DNA of 13,194 nucleotides from Lachnospiraceae bacterium (GTDB lineage Bacteria; Bacillota; Clostridia; Lachnospirales; Lachnospiraceae). The DNA is taken from contig JAEDOO010000039.1 of NCBI GenBank assembly GCA_016301965.1, positions 1-13,194 on the forward strand, given 5' to 3'. Under the pieces are notes generated by a model. That model saw only the letters and a program-made list of their open reading frames with translations, was not told the DNA's origin and ran no database searches. This document shows positions 1-6,803 of the stretch, one piece after another (position 1 is the first letter of the stretch; every line of letters begins with the position of its first letter). Position numbers and translations under genes: made by a program.

Positions 1-124
1 TCTGATTTCCTACGGTGCAGGATGTCTTACATGCAGACTGGCAGGATGTCTGGCATTCGCCGCAGCCGCCTTTTTTCACTGTATTCTGTAAGCTCTTTGT
101 ATTTAAAGTCTTAATGTGTTTCAT
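1..124 (-). CDS. scfA: SCIFF ranthipeptide precursor, 3' end cut by window edge
   Basis: The ATG at 124-122 opens 41 visible codons beginning MKHIKTLNTKSLQNTVKKGG and continuing CGECQTSCQSACKTSCTVGN before the window ends. This is the hallmark of the SCIFF (six cysteines in forty-five) family: a Lys/Thr-rich leader, then Cys at 21, 24, 28, 32 and 36. The sixth Cys would lie just past the edge. In this family the core is thioether-crosslinked by a radical SAM maturase (ScfB) encoded next to it, which here would lie beyond position 1. The start is supported by AGGAGG eight bases upstream (132-137). A good extended -10 lies at 155-160, so the gene probably has its own promoter in addition to any read-through from the TIGR04086-like gene at 209-580. 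It is too short and too truncated for ordinary ORF calling. Identification is by strong recognition of the peptide; the maturase is inferred. Confidence 0.93.
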   Translation of the reverse strand, partial: MKHIKTLNTKSLQNTVKKGGCGECQTSCQSACKTSCTVGNQ

Positions 125-154
125 GGCCAACTCCTCCTGTAAAGATTTTTGTTC

Positions 155-183
155 ATTATAGCATAGGGTGTTCGCTTTTTAAA
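155..183 (-). promoter_or_regulatory. Predicted sigma-A promoter of scfA
   Basis: On the minus strand TTTAAA (183-178), a 17-base spacer and TATAAT (160-155, preceded by TGC, an extended -10) stand about 30 bases upstream of the scfA start. The -10 is perfect; the -35 matches four of six consensus bases. Confidence 0.6.
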
Positions 184-208
184 GCCGTTTTTTGGAAATC
201 GCTGAATT

Positions 209-580
209 TTATCCCAGCATGCCTCCAACACAGCCCCCGGCCACACACAGACAGGCTGCGCTAACCATCGCGCCGCCGTCTCTTACGTTTCCTGACACAA
301 GGCAGACTGACACTGCACACAGTACCAGAAAATAACAAAGCCCTGTACCCATACCCCACAGAAACTTTCGTCTGTCCATCTTATGTCCCATGTAAAGGCC
401 GCCAAGAAAGCCTGACACGATATAAGTCAATATAATCCCAAGACTCAAAACTTTCTCTCCCGGATTCAGTCTGTACATTACCAGAGAAAGTACAGAAAGA
501 GAGAGCACCGTCATAAGGCCTGCGATTATCAGGGCTTTTATCATCCGAAACAGAATGTTGCCGATCATGTTCTTTTTCAT
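209..580 (-). CDS. TIGR04086-like four-helix membrane protein
   Basis: A 123-residue, very hydrophobic protein with four predicted membrane segments at about residues 12-36, 44-66, 72-96 and 104-122, and short loops (RLNPGEKV; GHKMDRRKF). Size, topology and position directly upstream of scfA match the TIGR04086 family of putative membrane proteins, which commonly sits beside SCIFF genes in Clostridia. The biochemical role is unknown; a link to peptide export or maturation is only inferred from the neighbourhood. The ATG at 580 has no convincing Shine-Dalgarno sequence; instead TATAAT ends six bases before it, so a leaderless transcript is possible. An ATG at codon 5 is an alternative start. 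The stop is TAA at 211-209. The gene lies 49 bases after the DUF218 gene on the same strand. Confidence 0.8.
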   Translation of the reverse strand: MKKNMIGNILFRMIKALIIAGLMTVLSLSVLSLVMYRLNPGEKVLSLGIILTYIVSGFLGGLYMGHKMDRRKFLWGMGTGLCYFLVLCAVSVCLVSGNVRDGGAMVSAACLCVAGGCVGGMLG

Positions 581-586
581 GCTTCT

Positions 587-592
587 ATTATA
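587..592 (-). promoter_or_regulatory. TATAAT box directly before the TIGR04086-like start
   Basis: A perfect TATAAT on the minus strand lies six bases before the ATG at 580, so initiation seven bases downstream would fall on the A of the start codon. No good -35 hexamer is visible (GGACAT at an 18-base spacing is the nearest). Confidence 0.35.
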
Positions 593-629
593 TGAAAAAA
601 CGGCTGAAATATGTCCTCTGTCTGAAATT

Positions 630-1235
630 TTACAGGCAATGCTCCCGGAGGATCTGGTGAAACTGTGTTCCCAGCCGCTCAGCTTCTCCCAGCACTGTAT
701 CTATTCCTGTCTCTGTCCTGTGCCAGTTCTCTGCGGTGATCTCATGGTCGCAGGGGCACACCAGAAACTGTGTCTTGGGGAACAACAGCTGATAATACAG
801 GAGGCTTCGTCTGGCATGACTGGGTTTACAGCAGAGAATGGCTGTTTTTACCTCCAGATGACGTTCTTTTGTCATGCGGCAGCTTAAAATAGCGTTCTCA
901 TAGGTGTACGTGGCTGTCTTTTCTTTCCAGATGGCCTCTTTCGGCACGCCGTTTTGCTCCATGACCTGGCCGAGAAAATCGGCCTCCGTCTCATACGTTC
1001 CCGGATATTTGGCCATTGCCTCTGGCAGGGCTGTAAATCCCGCTCCTGTGATGCTGTATTTTCCGGACACCAGAATACGAGGGGCAAAACCATCTTTCCA
1101 CAAAGCGGCAGCCTTCTCCCCCAATGCCATTTCCTGACTTCCCGGCACAAAGATCACATCGGCCTTCTGCGGTATATCCTGAACAAAAATAAGTTCCGTA
1201 TAAAATCTGATCAATGTTTCGTTCATGAGGCTCAC
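630..1235 (-). CDS. DUF218 / YdcF-ElyC-SanA-like protein
   Basis: A 201-residue protein with the DUF218 pattern in order: ADVIFVPGSQ (residues 25-34, first strand and glycine turn), RILVSGK (53-59), ETEADFLGQVMEQNGVPKEA (82-101), the conserved TYENA (111-115), and KPSHARRS (137-144), where the family usually has a H-x-x-R segment. Family members are Rossmann-like, often membrane-linked proteins implicated in envelope polysaccharide or vancomycin-resistance phenotypes; the exact reaction is not established. No signal peptide or membrane helix is seen, so a cytoplasmic location is likely. The GTG start (1235-1233) overlaps the TGA of the upstream lipoprotein gene, which suggests translational coupling; the ATG three codons in (1226) is an alternative. 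Neither has a strong ribosome site, which fits coupling. Confidence 0.8.
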   Translation of the reverse strand: MSLMNETLIRFYTELIFVQDIPQKADVIFVPGSQEMALGEKAAALWKDGFAPRILVSGKYSITGAGFTALPEAMAKYPGTYETEADFLGQVMEQNGVPKEAIWKEKTATYTYENAILSCRMTKERHLEVKTAILCCKPSHARRSLLYYQLLFPKTQFLVCPCDHEITAENWHRTETGIDTVLGEAERLGTQFHQILREHCL

Positions 1236-2356
1236 ACTTCATCTTCTGTCATTTCCTGATCAATAAGCATCTCATCCTCTGCACTGTCGTCAAGAAAATC
1301 TTCCTCAAAGCCTTCCTCATACCCATAATACTCTTCTTCTGTCACATACGTGATCTTTGCCTGCGAAAGCAGATAATCCTGCACCTTTTCATTCAGCAGA
1401 GAATCGATCAGGATCTCATCGGCATATTCTTCCTCCAGTGCCGCAACATCGGTGTAATCGTAAAGAGCCACGATACTTTCCTTGTACTCATCCAGCTCGC
1501 TTTTGCTGACGGTGATCTTTTCTTGGTCTGCCAGAGCTTCCACCACCAGTTCCTGCGCAAGGGTTTCTTCCACAGCCGCTTTCAGAGATTCTTCATCATC
1601 TGCATAGAGTTCCTCCAATGACATACCGAAAAAGTCCTGATAAGAAATATTCATCTGTTCGTAAGTCTTATCGTACAAAGACTGGGGATAGCCATTGATC
1701 TCACTGGTACTGACCACACTCTGCAGAAGCTGAGCTTTTGTGGCTGCCAGATAGTCCTGGTTCGCTGTATCCAGGGCATTCTGATAAAGGACGTCCTCCA
1801 TCTCCTGCAAGGAAGCGTAGCCTTCCGTCTGTGCAATCTCGTCATCCGCTTCCGGCATAATAATATCATAGATGCGGCTGATCTCTACTTCATAAGTATA
1901 GTTATATTCATCCTCGCCGTCACTCTCCGTCAGTTTGATCGTTCTTTTATCCCCCGGCTGACAGCCCATCAGCTGCGCCTCCCCTTCTTCATCAAAAAAG
2001 GTGTAGGCTCCCAGCTGCGTTTCTATTTCTTCGTCACCGCTCTCGTCGATGAGCTCTCCATCCTGATAGCATTTGTAGGACATGGCCACATAGTCGCCCG
2101 TCTGAGCTCCCCGTCCGGTAACCTCTGTTTCTTCCGAATAGGCTGACAGCACTTCCTCAAGAACTGCTTCTTTTTCTTCTTCTGTCAGTTCCTTTTTTTC
2201 TTCTATCTGTTCTGCCTCAAGGCCTTTGTACTCTCCCAGTTTCACATAATCCAGGGCCTTGTAATCTCTTTTAGCCAGATTGCCTCCCGACTGACATCCG
2301 GTCATCACCAGAGAAAGCGTCAGTGCCGCTGCCAGAGTTTTTGTGATTTTATGCAT
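1232..2356 (-). CDS. Secreted lipoprotein with trigger-factor/FKBP-like foldase domains
   Basis: A 374-residue lipoprotein. The signal peptide ends in the lipobox VMTGC, giving a lipidated Cys21. Residues about 84-163 resemble the peptidyl-prolyl isomerase domain of trigger factor: TGDYVAMSYKCYQDGELIDE, then LGAYTFFDEEGEAQLMGCQPG and a KRTIKLT strand. Residues about 170-330 are helical and charged like the trigger-factor C-terminal chaperone arms, followed by a strongly acidic tail (338-374). The protein would fold exported proteins at the outer face of the membrane, a PrsA-like role by analogy. The ATG at 2356 follows GGGAGGAA with good spacing. It is the first gene of the left-hand minus-strand cluster and its stop overlaps the DUF218 start. 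Acidic, low-complexity ends are a feature here, not a frameshift. Whether isomerase activity is retained cannot be judged by eye. Confidence 0.82.
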   Translation of the reverse strand: MHKITKTLAAALTLSLVMTGCQSGGNLAKRDYKALDYVKLGEYKGLEAEQIEEKKELTEEEKEAVLEEVLSAYSEETEVTGRGAQTGDYVAMSYKCYQDGELIDESGDEEIETQLGAYTFFDEEGEAQLMGCQPGDKRTIKLTESDGEDEYNYTYEVEISRIYDIIMPEADDEIAQTEGYASLQEMEDVLYQNALDTANQDYLAATKAQLLQSVVSTSEINGYPQSLYDKTYEQMNISYQDFFGMSLEELYADDEESLKAAVEETLAQELVVEALADQEKITVSKSELDEYKESIVALYDYTDVAALEEEYADEILIDSLLNEKVQDYLLSQAKITYVTEEEYYGYEEGFEEDFLDDSAEDEMLIDQEMTEDEV

Positions 2357-2411
2357 AGCTTGTGTTCCTCCCCGCCGTTTTCTCTATTTTTGTTAAAACA
2401 CGGCTGTGGTT

Positions 2412-2420
2412 ATCATATCA
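2412..2420 (-). promoter_or_regulatory. Possible extended -10 for the lipoprotein operon
   Basis: TGATATGAT on the minus strand (2420-2412) is an extended -10 (TGnTATGAT) about 55 bases upstream of the lipoprotein start. The only candidate -35 is TTGGGC at a long 19-base spacing, so this is a weak call. Confidence 0.33.
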
Positions 2421-2473
2421 CGGAATGCCCGATCTTGCCCAACCTTTTTTTCTGAACATTTTGTGATAATGCC

Positions 2474-2523
2474 GTGATTTAGTTACTGTTTACTGGCTTG
2501 CCGGTAAACAGTAACGTGATTTA
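2474..2523. repeat. 34-bp palindrome bounded by perfect 8-bp direct repeats
   Basis: Positions 2482-2515 form a palindrome: GTTACTGTTTAC pairs with GTAAACAGTAAC, and the stem continues through GGC/GCC with one T:G wobble around a TT centre. GTGATTTA lies immediately on both sides (2474-2481 and 2516-2523). The layout, a palindrome between exact short duplications, resembles a tiny insertion with a target-site duplication. It also lies 56 bases after the amidase stop and could fold as an RNA hairpin, but it has no T tract on either strand and so is not a standard intrinsic terminator. Confidence 0.75.
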
Positions 2524-2571
2524 TGCATTTTTCCCACAGTGTTTATGCTCCTGTTTACTTTTCGTTCCTGA

Positions 2572-3339
2572 TCATCCCACGATTTTTGTAACGTAACCGT
2601 GCTTTCTCAGCATTTTTTCCATCAAAACCGCGTTATCCAGTTCCTGATATCTTCCTACCAGAACACGATAGCCCCGATTATCTTTGCTCACCATGGCGGG
2701 AAAACCTTCCGCATTCACTTTTTTTATAGTCTCAAGGGCATCCTTCCTCTGGGAAAATCCGCCGATCATCACCTGGAAATATCCGCCTTTTCCCGCAGGA
2801 TATACCTCCGGCTCCAGCGTTCCCTGTACAGCATCTGCCAAAGCGTCGATGACATCATCAAAATTTTCGTTGAGGAGCTGATTATCCTCTTCGTTGTTAA
2901 TAAAGCCGATTTCTGCCAGTACCGCCGGCATTTCGGTTTTCCGAAGAACAATGATGCCGGGTTCTTCAAAAACACCGATCTCATCGAACCCTACCAGACC
3001 CAATGCTCCATTAATATTCTCTGCAAGCTCCAGAGCAAGCCCTTCTTTTTTGTAGACGAGGCTTTCCACACCGGAATATTCCCCGGGATTTACCCCGGAA
3101 TTGCGGTGGATGGACAAAAAAGCATCGGCACCCGTCTCATTGGCAATCTGTGCCTTCTCAAAGGGTGTCTGAAAAACATCGGTAGTTCTGGTGTAATACA
3201 CATTGATCCCCCTGTTTTCCAGCTCCTGCCCCAGGGCAAGAACAATTCGCAGATTGTCGTTTTTTTCTATCATGTCTTCATACACAGCTCCGTTATCCCT
3301 GCCGCCGTGGCCGGCATCCAGAACAATACTTTTGGCCAT
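2572..3339 (-). CDS. Leaderless N-acetylmuramoyl-L-alanine amidase with SPOR domain (CwlC-like)
   Basis: A 255-residue protein that cleaves the bond between N-acetylmuramic acid and the stem peptide. The Amidase_3 domain fills residues 1-175: DAGHGG gives zinc ligand His11, Glu25 is the second ligand, SIHRNS gives His78, and AEIGF gives the catalytic Glu143. A SPOR domain (186-255: YFQVMIGGF, then GYRVLVGRY and HGYVTKIVG) binds denuded glycan. The catalytic domain starts at residue 3 with no signal peptide. Size, domain order and missing leader match Bacillus subtilis CwlC, a mother-cell lytic amidase made late in sporulation, so a similar role is inferred. The ribosome site is weak (AGGTAA). 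The promoter region carries CATATACTG (3373-3365), close to the sigma-K -10 CATAnnnTA, which fits but does not prove sporulation control. It is divergent from the lipid kinase gene. Confidence 0.9.
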   Translation of the reverse strand: MAKSIVLDAGHGGRDNGAVYEDMIEKNDNLRIVLALGQELENRGINVYYTRTTDVFQTPFEKAQIANETGADAFLSIHRNSGVNPGEYSGVESLVYKKEGLALELAENINGALGLVGFDEIGVFEEPGIIVLRKTEMPAVLAEIGFINNEEDNQLLNENFDDVIDALADAVQGTLEPEVYPAGKGGYFQVMIGGFSQRKDALETIKKVNAEGFPAMVSKDNRGYRVLVGRYQELDNAVLMEKMLRKHGYVTKIVG

Positions 3340-3364
3340 TTTTCGTTACCTGTCTTTTTGTTTT

Positions 3365-3373
3365 CAGTATATG
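3365..3373 (-). promoter_or_regulatory. Sporulation-sigma-like -10 upstream of the amidase
   Basis: CATATACTG on the minus strand matches the sigma-K -10 CATAnnnTA at all but the last base, with an AC pair about 15 bases upstream in the GACAC stretch. The same bases can be read as a sigma-A -10 (TATACT), but no good sigma-A -35 accompanies it. Confidence 0.35.
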
Positions 3374-3386
3374 TCAGATTTGCTTC

Positions 3387-3415
3387 TTGTGTCTCCCGGC
3401 AAATACTGATAAGAT
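3387..3415 (+). promoter_or_regulatory. Possible promoter of the lipid kinase gene
   Basis: TTGTGT (3387-3392), a 17-base spacer and TGATAAGAT (-10 at 3410-3415) lie about 33 bases upstream of the start at 3448. The -35 matches only three of six bases. Confidence 0.35.
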
Positions 3416-3447
3416 GGCAATATAAATATTATTTTATGGAGAAATGT

Positions 3448-4368
3448 ATGTACCATATTATTTTTAATCCCAAAAGCAAGGGTTCCCAGAGCCGGGATGT
3501 CTGCCGTATGGTTCTGGCGCAGCTCAAAGTCCGTGACATTGCGTATACCCTGTACAAAACGGACCATGCAAGGCATGCAGAAGAAATTGCCCATATGCTG
3601 ACCAGAGGACATGTTCCCTGCACGATTCTGGTGATCGGCGGAGACGGCACCATGAACGAAGTAGTAAACGGGATCTGTTATCCCGACTGTGTCACCCTGG
3701 GCCTGATCCCCTCCGGTTCCGGCAATGATTTTGCCAAAGCTGCCCACATTCCCAGGGATCCGCAAAAAGCTCTGGATCTGATCCTCTCCGGCAAAACTGC
3801 CAGTATCCATTACGGTATTATGAAAGCCGGGCGAAAAAAACGGCGGTTTCTGATCAGCTGTGGTGCCGGTTTTGACAGCGAAGTTTGCCGTGAGGTACAG
3901 CATTCCCGGTTAAAAAGATTTCTCAGCCGTTTTTCTCTGGGAAATCTGGCCTATTACTTTATCGCCGTCAAGCGTATGATTTTTCGTACAGAATTTTCCG
4001 CCGATATTTCGCCGGATCAGAGAGAAACGCAGCATTTTGACAATATTACGTTTGTCACTGCTTTTAATTCTTCTTATGAAGGCGGCGGCTTTTACTTTTG
4101 TCCGCCGGCAAATCCCAGACAGGGAAAGCTGCATGTTCTGTGTGCCCATGATCTGCCGCTGTATGAACTTCCGCCCCTGTTTCCTCTGGCCCGTATCGGC
4201 AAGCATCTTCGTTTTACTTCTAAGATTTCGCTGCAGGATACATACCATTGCACCCTGACCTTCTCCCAGCCGGTCTGCATTCATACCGATGGCGAAGTGC
4301 TGGGGCACAGCCGCCATCTTGAGTTCAGTGCATCAAGAGCGTCTTTCAACATGTTCTGGCCTGACTAA
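3448..4368 (+). CDS. Diacylglycerol kinase-family lipid kinase (DgkB/YegS type)
   Basis: A 306-residue protein of the DAGK catalytic family, which transfers phosphate from ATP to a lipid such as diacylglycerol at the inner membrane face and recycles lipid left by lipoteichoic acid or wall synthesis. It has the nucleotide loop IGGDGTMNEVVNG (residues 63-75), the PSGSGNDFA loop (88-96, usually PxGTGNDFA), a glycine-rich second domain (SCGAGFDSEVC), and the C-terminal HTDGE (about 284-288), where the family has its conserved DGE. An upstream ATG at 3436 is in frame, but the ATG at 3448 has GGAG six bases before it (3438-3441) and begins at the usual MYHIIFNPKSKG strand, so it is chosen. The open frame extends further upstream only as antisense to the amidase. 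Lipid specificity cannot be told from sequence. The gene is followed by hairpin element A. Confidence 0.9.
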   Translation: MYHIIFNPKSKGSQSRDVCRMVLAQLKVRDIAYTLYKTDHARHAEEIAHMLTRGHVPCTILVIGGDGTMNEVVNGICYPDCVTLGLIPSGSGNDFAKAAHIPRDPQKALDLILSGKTASIHYGIMKAGRKKRRFLISCGAGFDSEVCREVQHSRLKRFLSRFSLGNLAYYFIAVKRMIFRTEFSADISPDQRETQHFDNITFVTAFNSSYEGGGFYFCPPANPRQGKLHVLCAHDLPLYELPPLFPLARIGKHLRFTSKISLQDTYHCTLTFSQPVCIHTDGEVLGHSRHLEFSASRASFNMFWPD

Positions 4369-4385
4369 CTTTGCTCTGCCGCTCG

Positions 4386-4570
4386 GAGGAAAAAAAAGTG
4401 CGCCGGGCAGTGCCGGGTCACAGACTCCCGGGCATATCTATATGTTTCTAGCGACTTTAACGAGCACGACTTCGAGACTACAGGCTCGAAGCGAGCGCAG
4501 TAGGAGCGTAAAACATATAGATATGCCCGGGAGTCTGTGACCCGGCACTGCCCGGCGCACTTTTTTCCTC
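4386..4570. repeat. Giant hairpin element A: 56-bp perfect inverted arms around a conserved core
   Basis: Positions 4392-4447 and 4511-4566 are exact reverse complements over 56 bases. Beyond a two-base bulge, GAGG (4386-4389) pairs with CCTC (4567-4570). The 63-nt loop (4448-4510) holds, on the minus strand at 4508-4451, a 58-nt core nearly identical to that of element B. The core contains a 7-bp stem (4470-4476 with 4485-4491) around an 8-base loop. A tracts and T tracts at the outer edges make the element look like a terminator in both directions, which suits its place between the convergent lipid kinase (ends 4368) and glycosyltransferase (ends 4577) genes. Its stem is far longer than that of usual terminators. 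No transposase is encoded. The exact nature of the element is not recognised. Confidence 0.93.
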
Positions 4571-4576
4571 ACTTAC

Positions 4577-5593
4577 TTAATTAAATCCGTATAATTTCTG
4601 AGAAATTTTGTAACCGCAGACTGCCAGTTTTCTGCCCAGACGGGAACGGAAATTCATACAAATGCCCAGAATTCCTCTGCGCAAGGTAGTGTAAGTCAGC
4701 AGATCCTTTTTCTTCATGTACCTCCACAGATCGTCTTTCATCGCATCCGCTTCCTTACTGTCCATAAGAATCAAAAGGATAGAGGTTACCGTAGTCACGA
4801 TACTCAGATAATTCAGCATATACTTACGCAGATTGCTGTGCTTATGACTCTGCTCTGCCATGCAGTCGATCATCATCTTATTGACACGAATCTGCTGATC
4901 AATACGGGAGATCATCACGGTTTCGTTGACAGACTGATCGCTTCTTCCGATATAATAATGGTAGAAATCCAGATCCAGGTAATACATCTTCTTAACATAG
5001 GGGAACGGCACGAAAGCAAACAGATTATCCACATAGAAGGTATGTTCCGGAAGATGCAGTCCACAATCTTTCAGCACCTGTGTGCGATACATCAGTGAAT
5101 GCATCAGTATGTAATGCCCCAGTCCCATATGTTTCACATCTTCCCAGCCAAAAATGCGGTCCTTTGGAAGACTGCCGGTATATTTCATCACCTTTTTGTG
5201 CTTTGCCCCTTCTTTATCGTAAATATAGTTACTGATAACGGCATCCGGTTTTTCTACCATATCCGCGAACTCACGCAGTTTTGCCAGAAGCTTTGGATAA
5301 GCCTGCTCATCTACCCAGTCATCACTGTCTACAACTTTGTAATAGAGGCCTGTGGCATGCTCAATACCGGCATTGACACCGGAACCATGACCGCCGTTTT
5401 CTTTATGCACCACTTTTACAATACCGGGATACTCTGCCGCCAGACGGTCTGCGATCTGGGGTGTGCTGTCCTTCGAACCATCGTTGATCAGAATGATCTC
5501 CACTTCGTCACCGCCCGGAAGCAGGCTGTTAACACAGTTTTCCATATAGCTTTCTGAATTGTAACAGGGTACAGCTATCGTCAGTAATTTCAT
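4577..5593 (-). CDS. Family 2 glycosyltransferase
   Basis: A 338-residue GT-A fold enzyme that would transfer a sugar from a nucleotide donor onto an envelope polysaccharide or other glycan. The N-terminus carries the GT2 signature: LTIAVPCYNSESYMENCVNS (residues 4-23), INDGSKDST (36-44), the glycine-rich GGHGSGVNAGI (67-77) and the metal-binding DSDDW (89-93). The C-terminal half (about 220-338) is helical and basic, with no clear membrane span. The ATG at 5593 has a strong AGGAGG six bases upstream and begins exactly at the first strand, so the 48 in-frame codons upstream are not counted. Those codons overlap mutY in another frame. Start and mutY stop overlap as ATGA, which implies co-translation. 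Donor and acceptor are unknown. The gene ends about 10 bases from the right arm of hairpin A. Confidence 0.9.
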   Translation of the reverse strand: MKLLTIAVPCYNSESYMENCVNSLLPGGDEVEIILINDGSKDSTPQIADRLAAEYPGIVKVVHKENGGHGSGVNAGIEHATGLYYKVVDSDDWVDEQAYPKLLAKLREFADMVEKPDAVISNYIYDKEGAKHKKVMKYTGSLPKDRIFGWEDVKHMGLGHYILMHSLMYRTQVLKDCGLHLPEHTFYVDNLFAFVPFPYVKKMYYLDLDFYHYYIGRSDQSVNETVMISRIDQQIRVNKMMIDCMAEQSHKHSNLRKYMLNYLSIVTTVTSILLILMDSKEADAMKDDLWRYMKKKDLLTYTTLRRGILGICMNFRSRLGRKLAVCGYKISQKLYGFN

Positions 5594-6696
5594 ATTTTCC
5601 TCCTGTTTGCCGCCGGATGACGCGTTTCCTTTCCCTGAAACGTTCCCGGCTGAATATTTACATAGGATGCATATGCCCGAAAAGCCGACGGCAGCGGATA
5701 TTCCTGCATAGCTGTTTTCGCATCCACAAAAAGCCAATCGTTTTCGGATGTGTCCTCAAGGGAGGCAACCCGGATCAGAAATCCCCTCATCTGCCACTCC
5801 ACATGGGAAAACACATGTTTTGCATCTTTCAGTTTCTCAATATACAAAGGTATCAGCTGCCTTTGTTTCAGATATGTCAGAACCTCTTCTTCCCTATAAA
5901 AGCCTTCCAGTCCCGGAAGCTCGTACATTCCGGCCAAAAGACCCTGTTCTTTTCTTTTACGCAGCGCCACCTTGTCTCCGTCCCGCACTACCAGAATCGT
6001 CCTCTCCTCCAGACGACGCTCCTTTGCCTTTTTTCTGACAGGAAGTACTTCTGTAAGCCCCTGTTTGCAGGCCTGACAGATAAACTGCAGAGGGCATGCC
6101 TGGCAATGGCTCGCTCCTTTTGGCAGACAGATCAGAGAACCCAGATCCATAAATGCCTGATTGAGGTCTCCACCGCGCTGCTCTGGCATAACTTCCTTGA
6201 GCTGGCGAAAAGCCTCTTTCTTTACTTTATCCTTCAGAATATCTTCGTCACAGCCGATCAGTCTGGACCAGATTCTAAGTACATTGCCATCCACCGCAGG
6301 AACCGGGAGATCAAAAGCAATCGAAGCGATAGCTCCTGCCGTATAATCCCCAATACCTTTGAGCGAGCGAAGGCTGTCAAAATCTGCAGGGAGCTTTCCC
6401 CCATACTGTTCTTCGATCTGTATGGCAGCCTGCTGCATATTGCGGACCCGGTTGTAGTATCCCAGGCCTTCCCAAAGCTTGAGCAGTCGATCCTCCGGAC
6501 AGCCGGCCAAATCGTGAATGGTCGGCAGAGCTTCAATAAACCGGTCAAAATACGGCCGGACAGCCTCCACCCTGGTCTGCTGAAGCATGATCTCAGATAT
6601 CCAGATATGGTAAGGATCTCTGCTCTCCCGCCAGGGAAGTTCTCTGTGGTTGGCATCATACCACTTTAGCAAGGGCTGAATAATTTGTTCTAACAT
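5590..6696 (-). CDS. mutY: A/G-specific adenine DNA glycosylase MutY
   Basis: A 368-residue enzyme that removes adenine mispaired with 8-oxoguanine in base-excision repair. Residues 1-225 form the glycosylase: SEIMLQQT with catalytic Glu35, the helix-hairpin-helix LKGIGDYTAGAIA (112-124), and VDGNVLR with catalytic Asp136. The iron-sulfur cluster Cys are 190, 198, 201 and 207, spaced C-x7-C-x2-C-x5-C, one residue longer in the first gap than in the E. coli enzyme. Residues about 232-345 are the NUDIX-like 8-oxoG recognition domain with the FSH loop (296-298). The ATG at 6696 is preferred because GAGAGG lies six bases upstream and the protein then starts like other MutYs; fourteen extra codons lie upstream. 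It overlaps the glycosyltransferase start by four bases. All key residues are present. Confidence 0.95.
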   Translation of the reverse strand: MLEQIIQPLLKWYDANHRELPWRESRDPYHIWISEIMLQQTRVEAVRPYFDRFIEALPTIHDLAGCPEDRLLKLWEGLGYYNRVRNMQQAAIQIEEQYGGKLPADFDSLRSLKGIGDYTAGAIASIAFDLPVPAVDGNVLRIWSRLIGCDEDILKDKVKKEAFRQLKEVMPEQRGGDLNQAFMDLGSLICLPKGASHCQACPLQFICQACKQGLTEVLPVRKKAKERRLEERTILVVRDGDKVALRKRKEQGLLAGMYELPGLEGFYREEEVLTYLKQRQLIPLYIEKLKDAKHVFSHVEWQMRGFLIRVASLEDTSENDWLFVDAKTAMQEYPLPSAFRAYASYVNIQPGTFQGKETRHPAANRRKI

Positions 6697-6741
6697 GCTT
6701 ACCTCTCTCATCATGCCATAATTTACATGAAAATGCAATAA

Positions 6742-6762
6742 ATTCCCCTTGGCCAGGGGAAT
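6742..6762 (-). terminator. Possible weak terminator after the HAD gene
   Basis: ATTCCCCT and AGGGGAAT form an 8-bp stem around a 5-base loop. Read on the minus strand the hairpin runs into TTTATT, so it could end transcription coming from the HAD phosphatase gene before mutY. The T run is short and interrupted. Confidence 0.4.
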
Positions 6763-6803
6763 ATTAAGGAAATCCTAAGAAATTACTGTCCTGGGATAAT
6801 CCC

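Noticed and set aside
555..1259. Plus-strand frames opposite the DUF218 gene
   Set aside because: They show no recognisable motif or ribosome site and are antisense to a gene with clear family motifs.
2482..2515. Palindrome as a simple intrinsic terminator of the amidase gene
   Set aside because: No T tract follows the hairpin on either strand, and the flanking 8-bp direct repeats need another explanation.
2599..3447. In-frame upstream extension of the lipid kinase reading frame
   Set aside because: This part is antisense to the well-supported amidase gene, has no kinase motifs, and the kinase has a proper GGAG site and family-typical start at 3448.
4386..4570. Element A as an integron attC site, retron msd region or IS end
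   Set aside because: No integrase, reverse transcriptase or transposase is encoded nearby, no attC-type core bases are seen, and the shared core between different arms does not fit these classes.
5594..5737. Longer N-terminus for the glycosyltransferase
   Set aside because: The extra 48 codons overlap mutY, look unlike a GT2 N-terminus, and the ATG at 5593 has a strong AGGAGG.
6710..6738. TTGCAT-17-CATGAT as a mutY promoter
   Set aside because: Initiation would fall about seven bases before the ATG and would exclude the ribosome site from the transcript.
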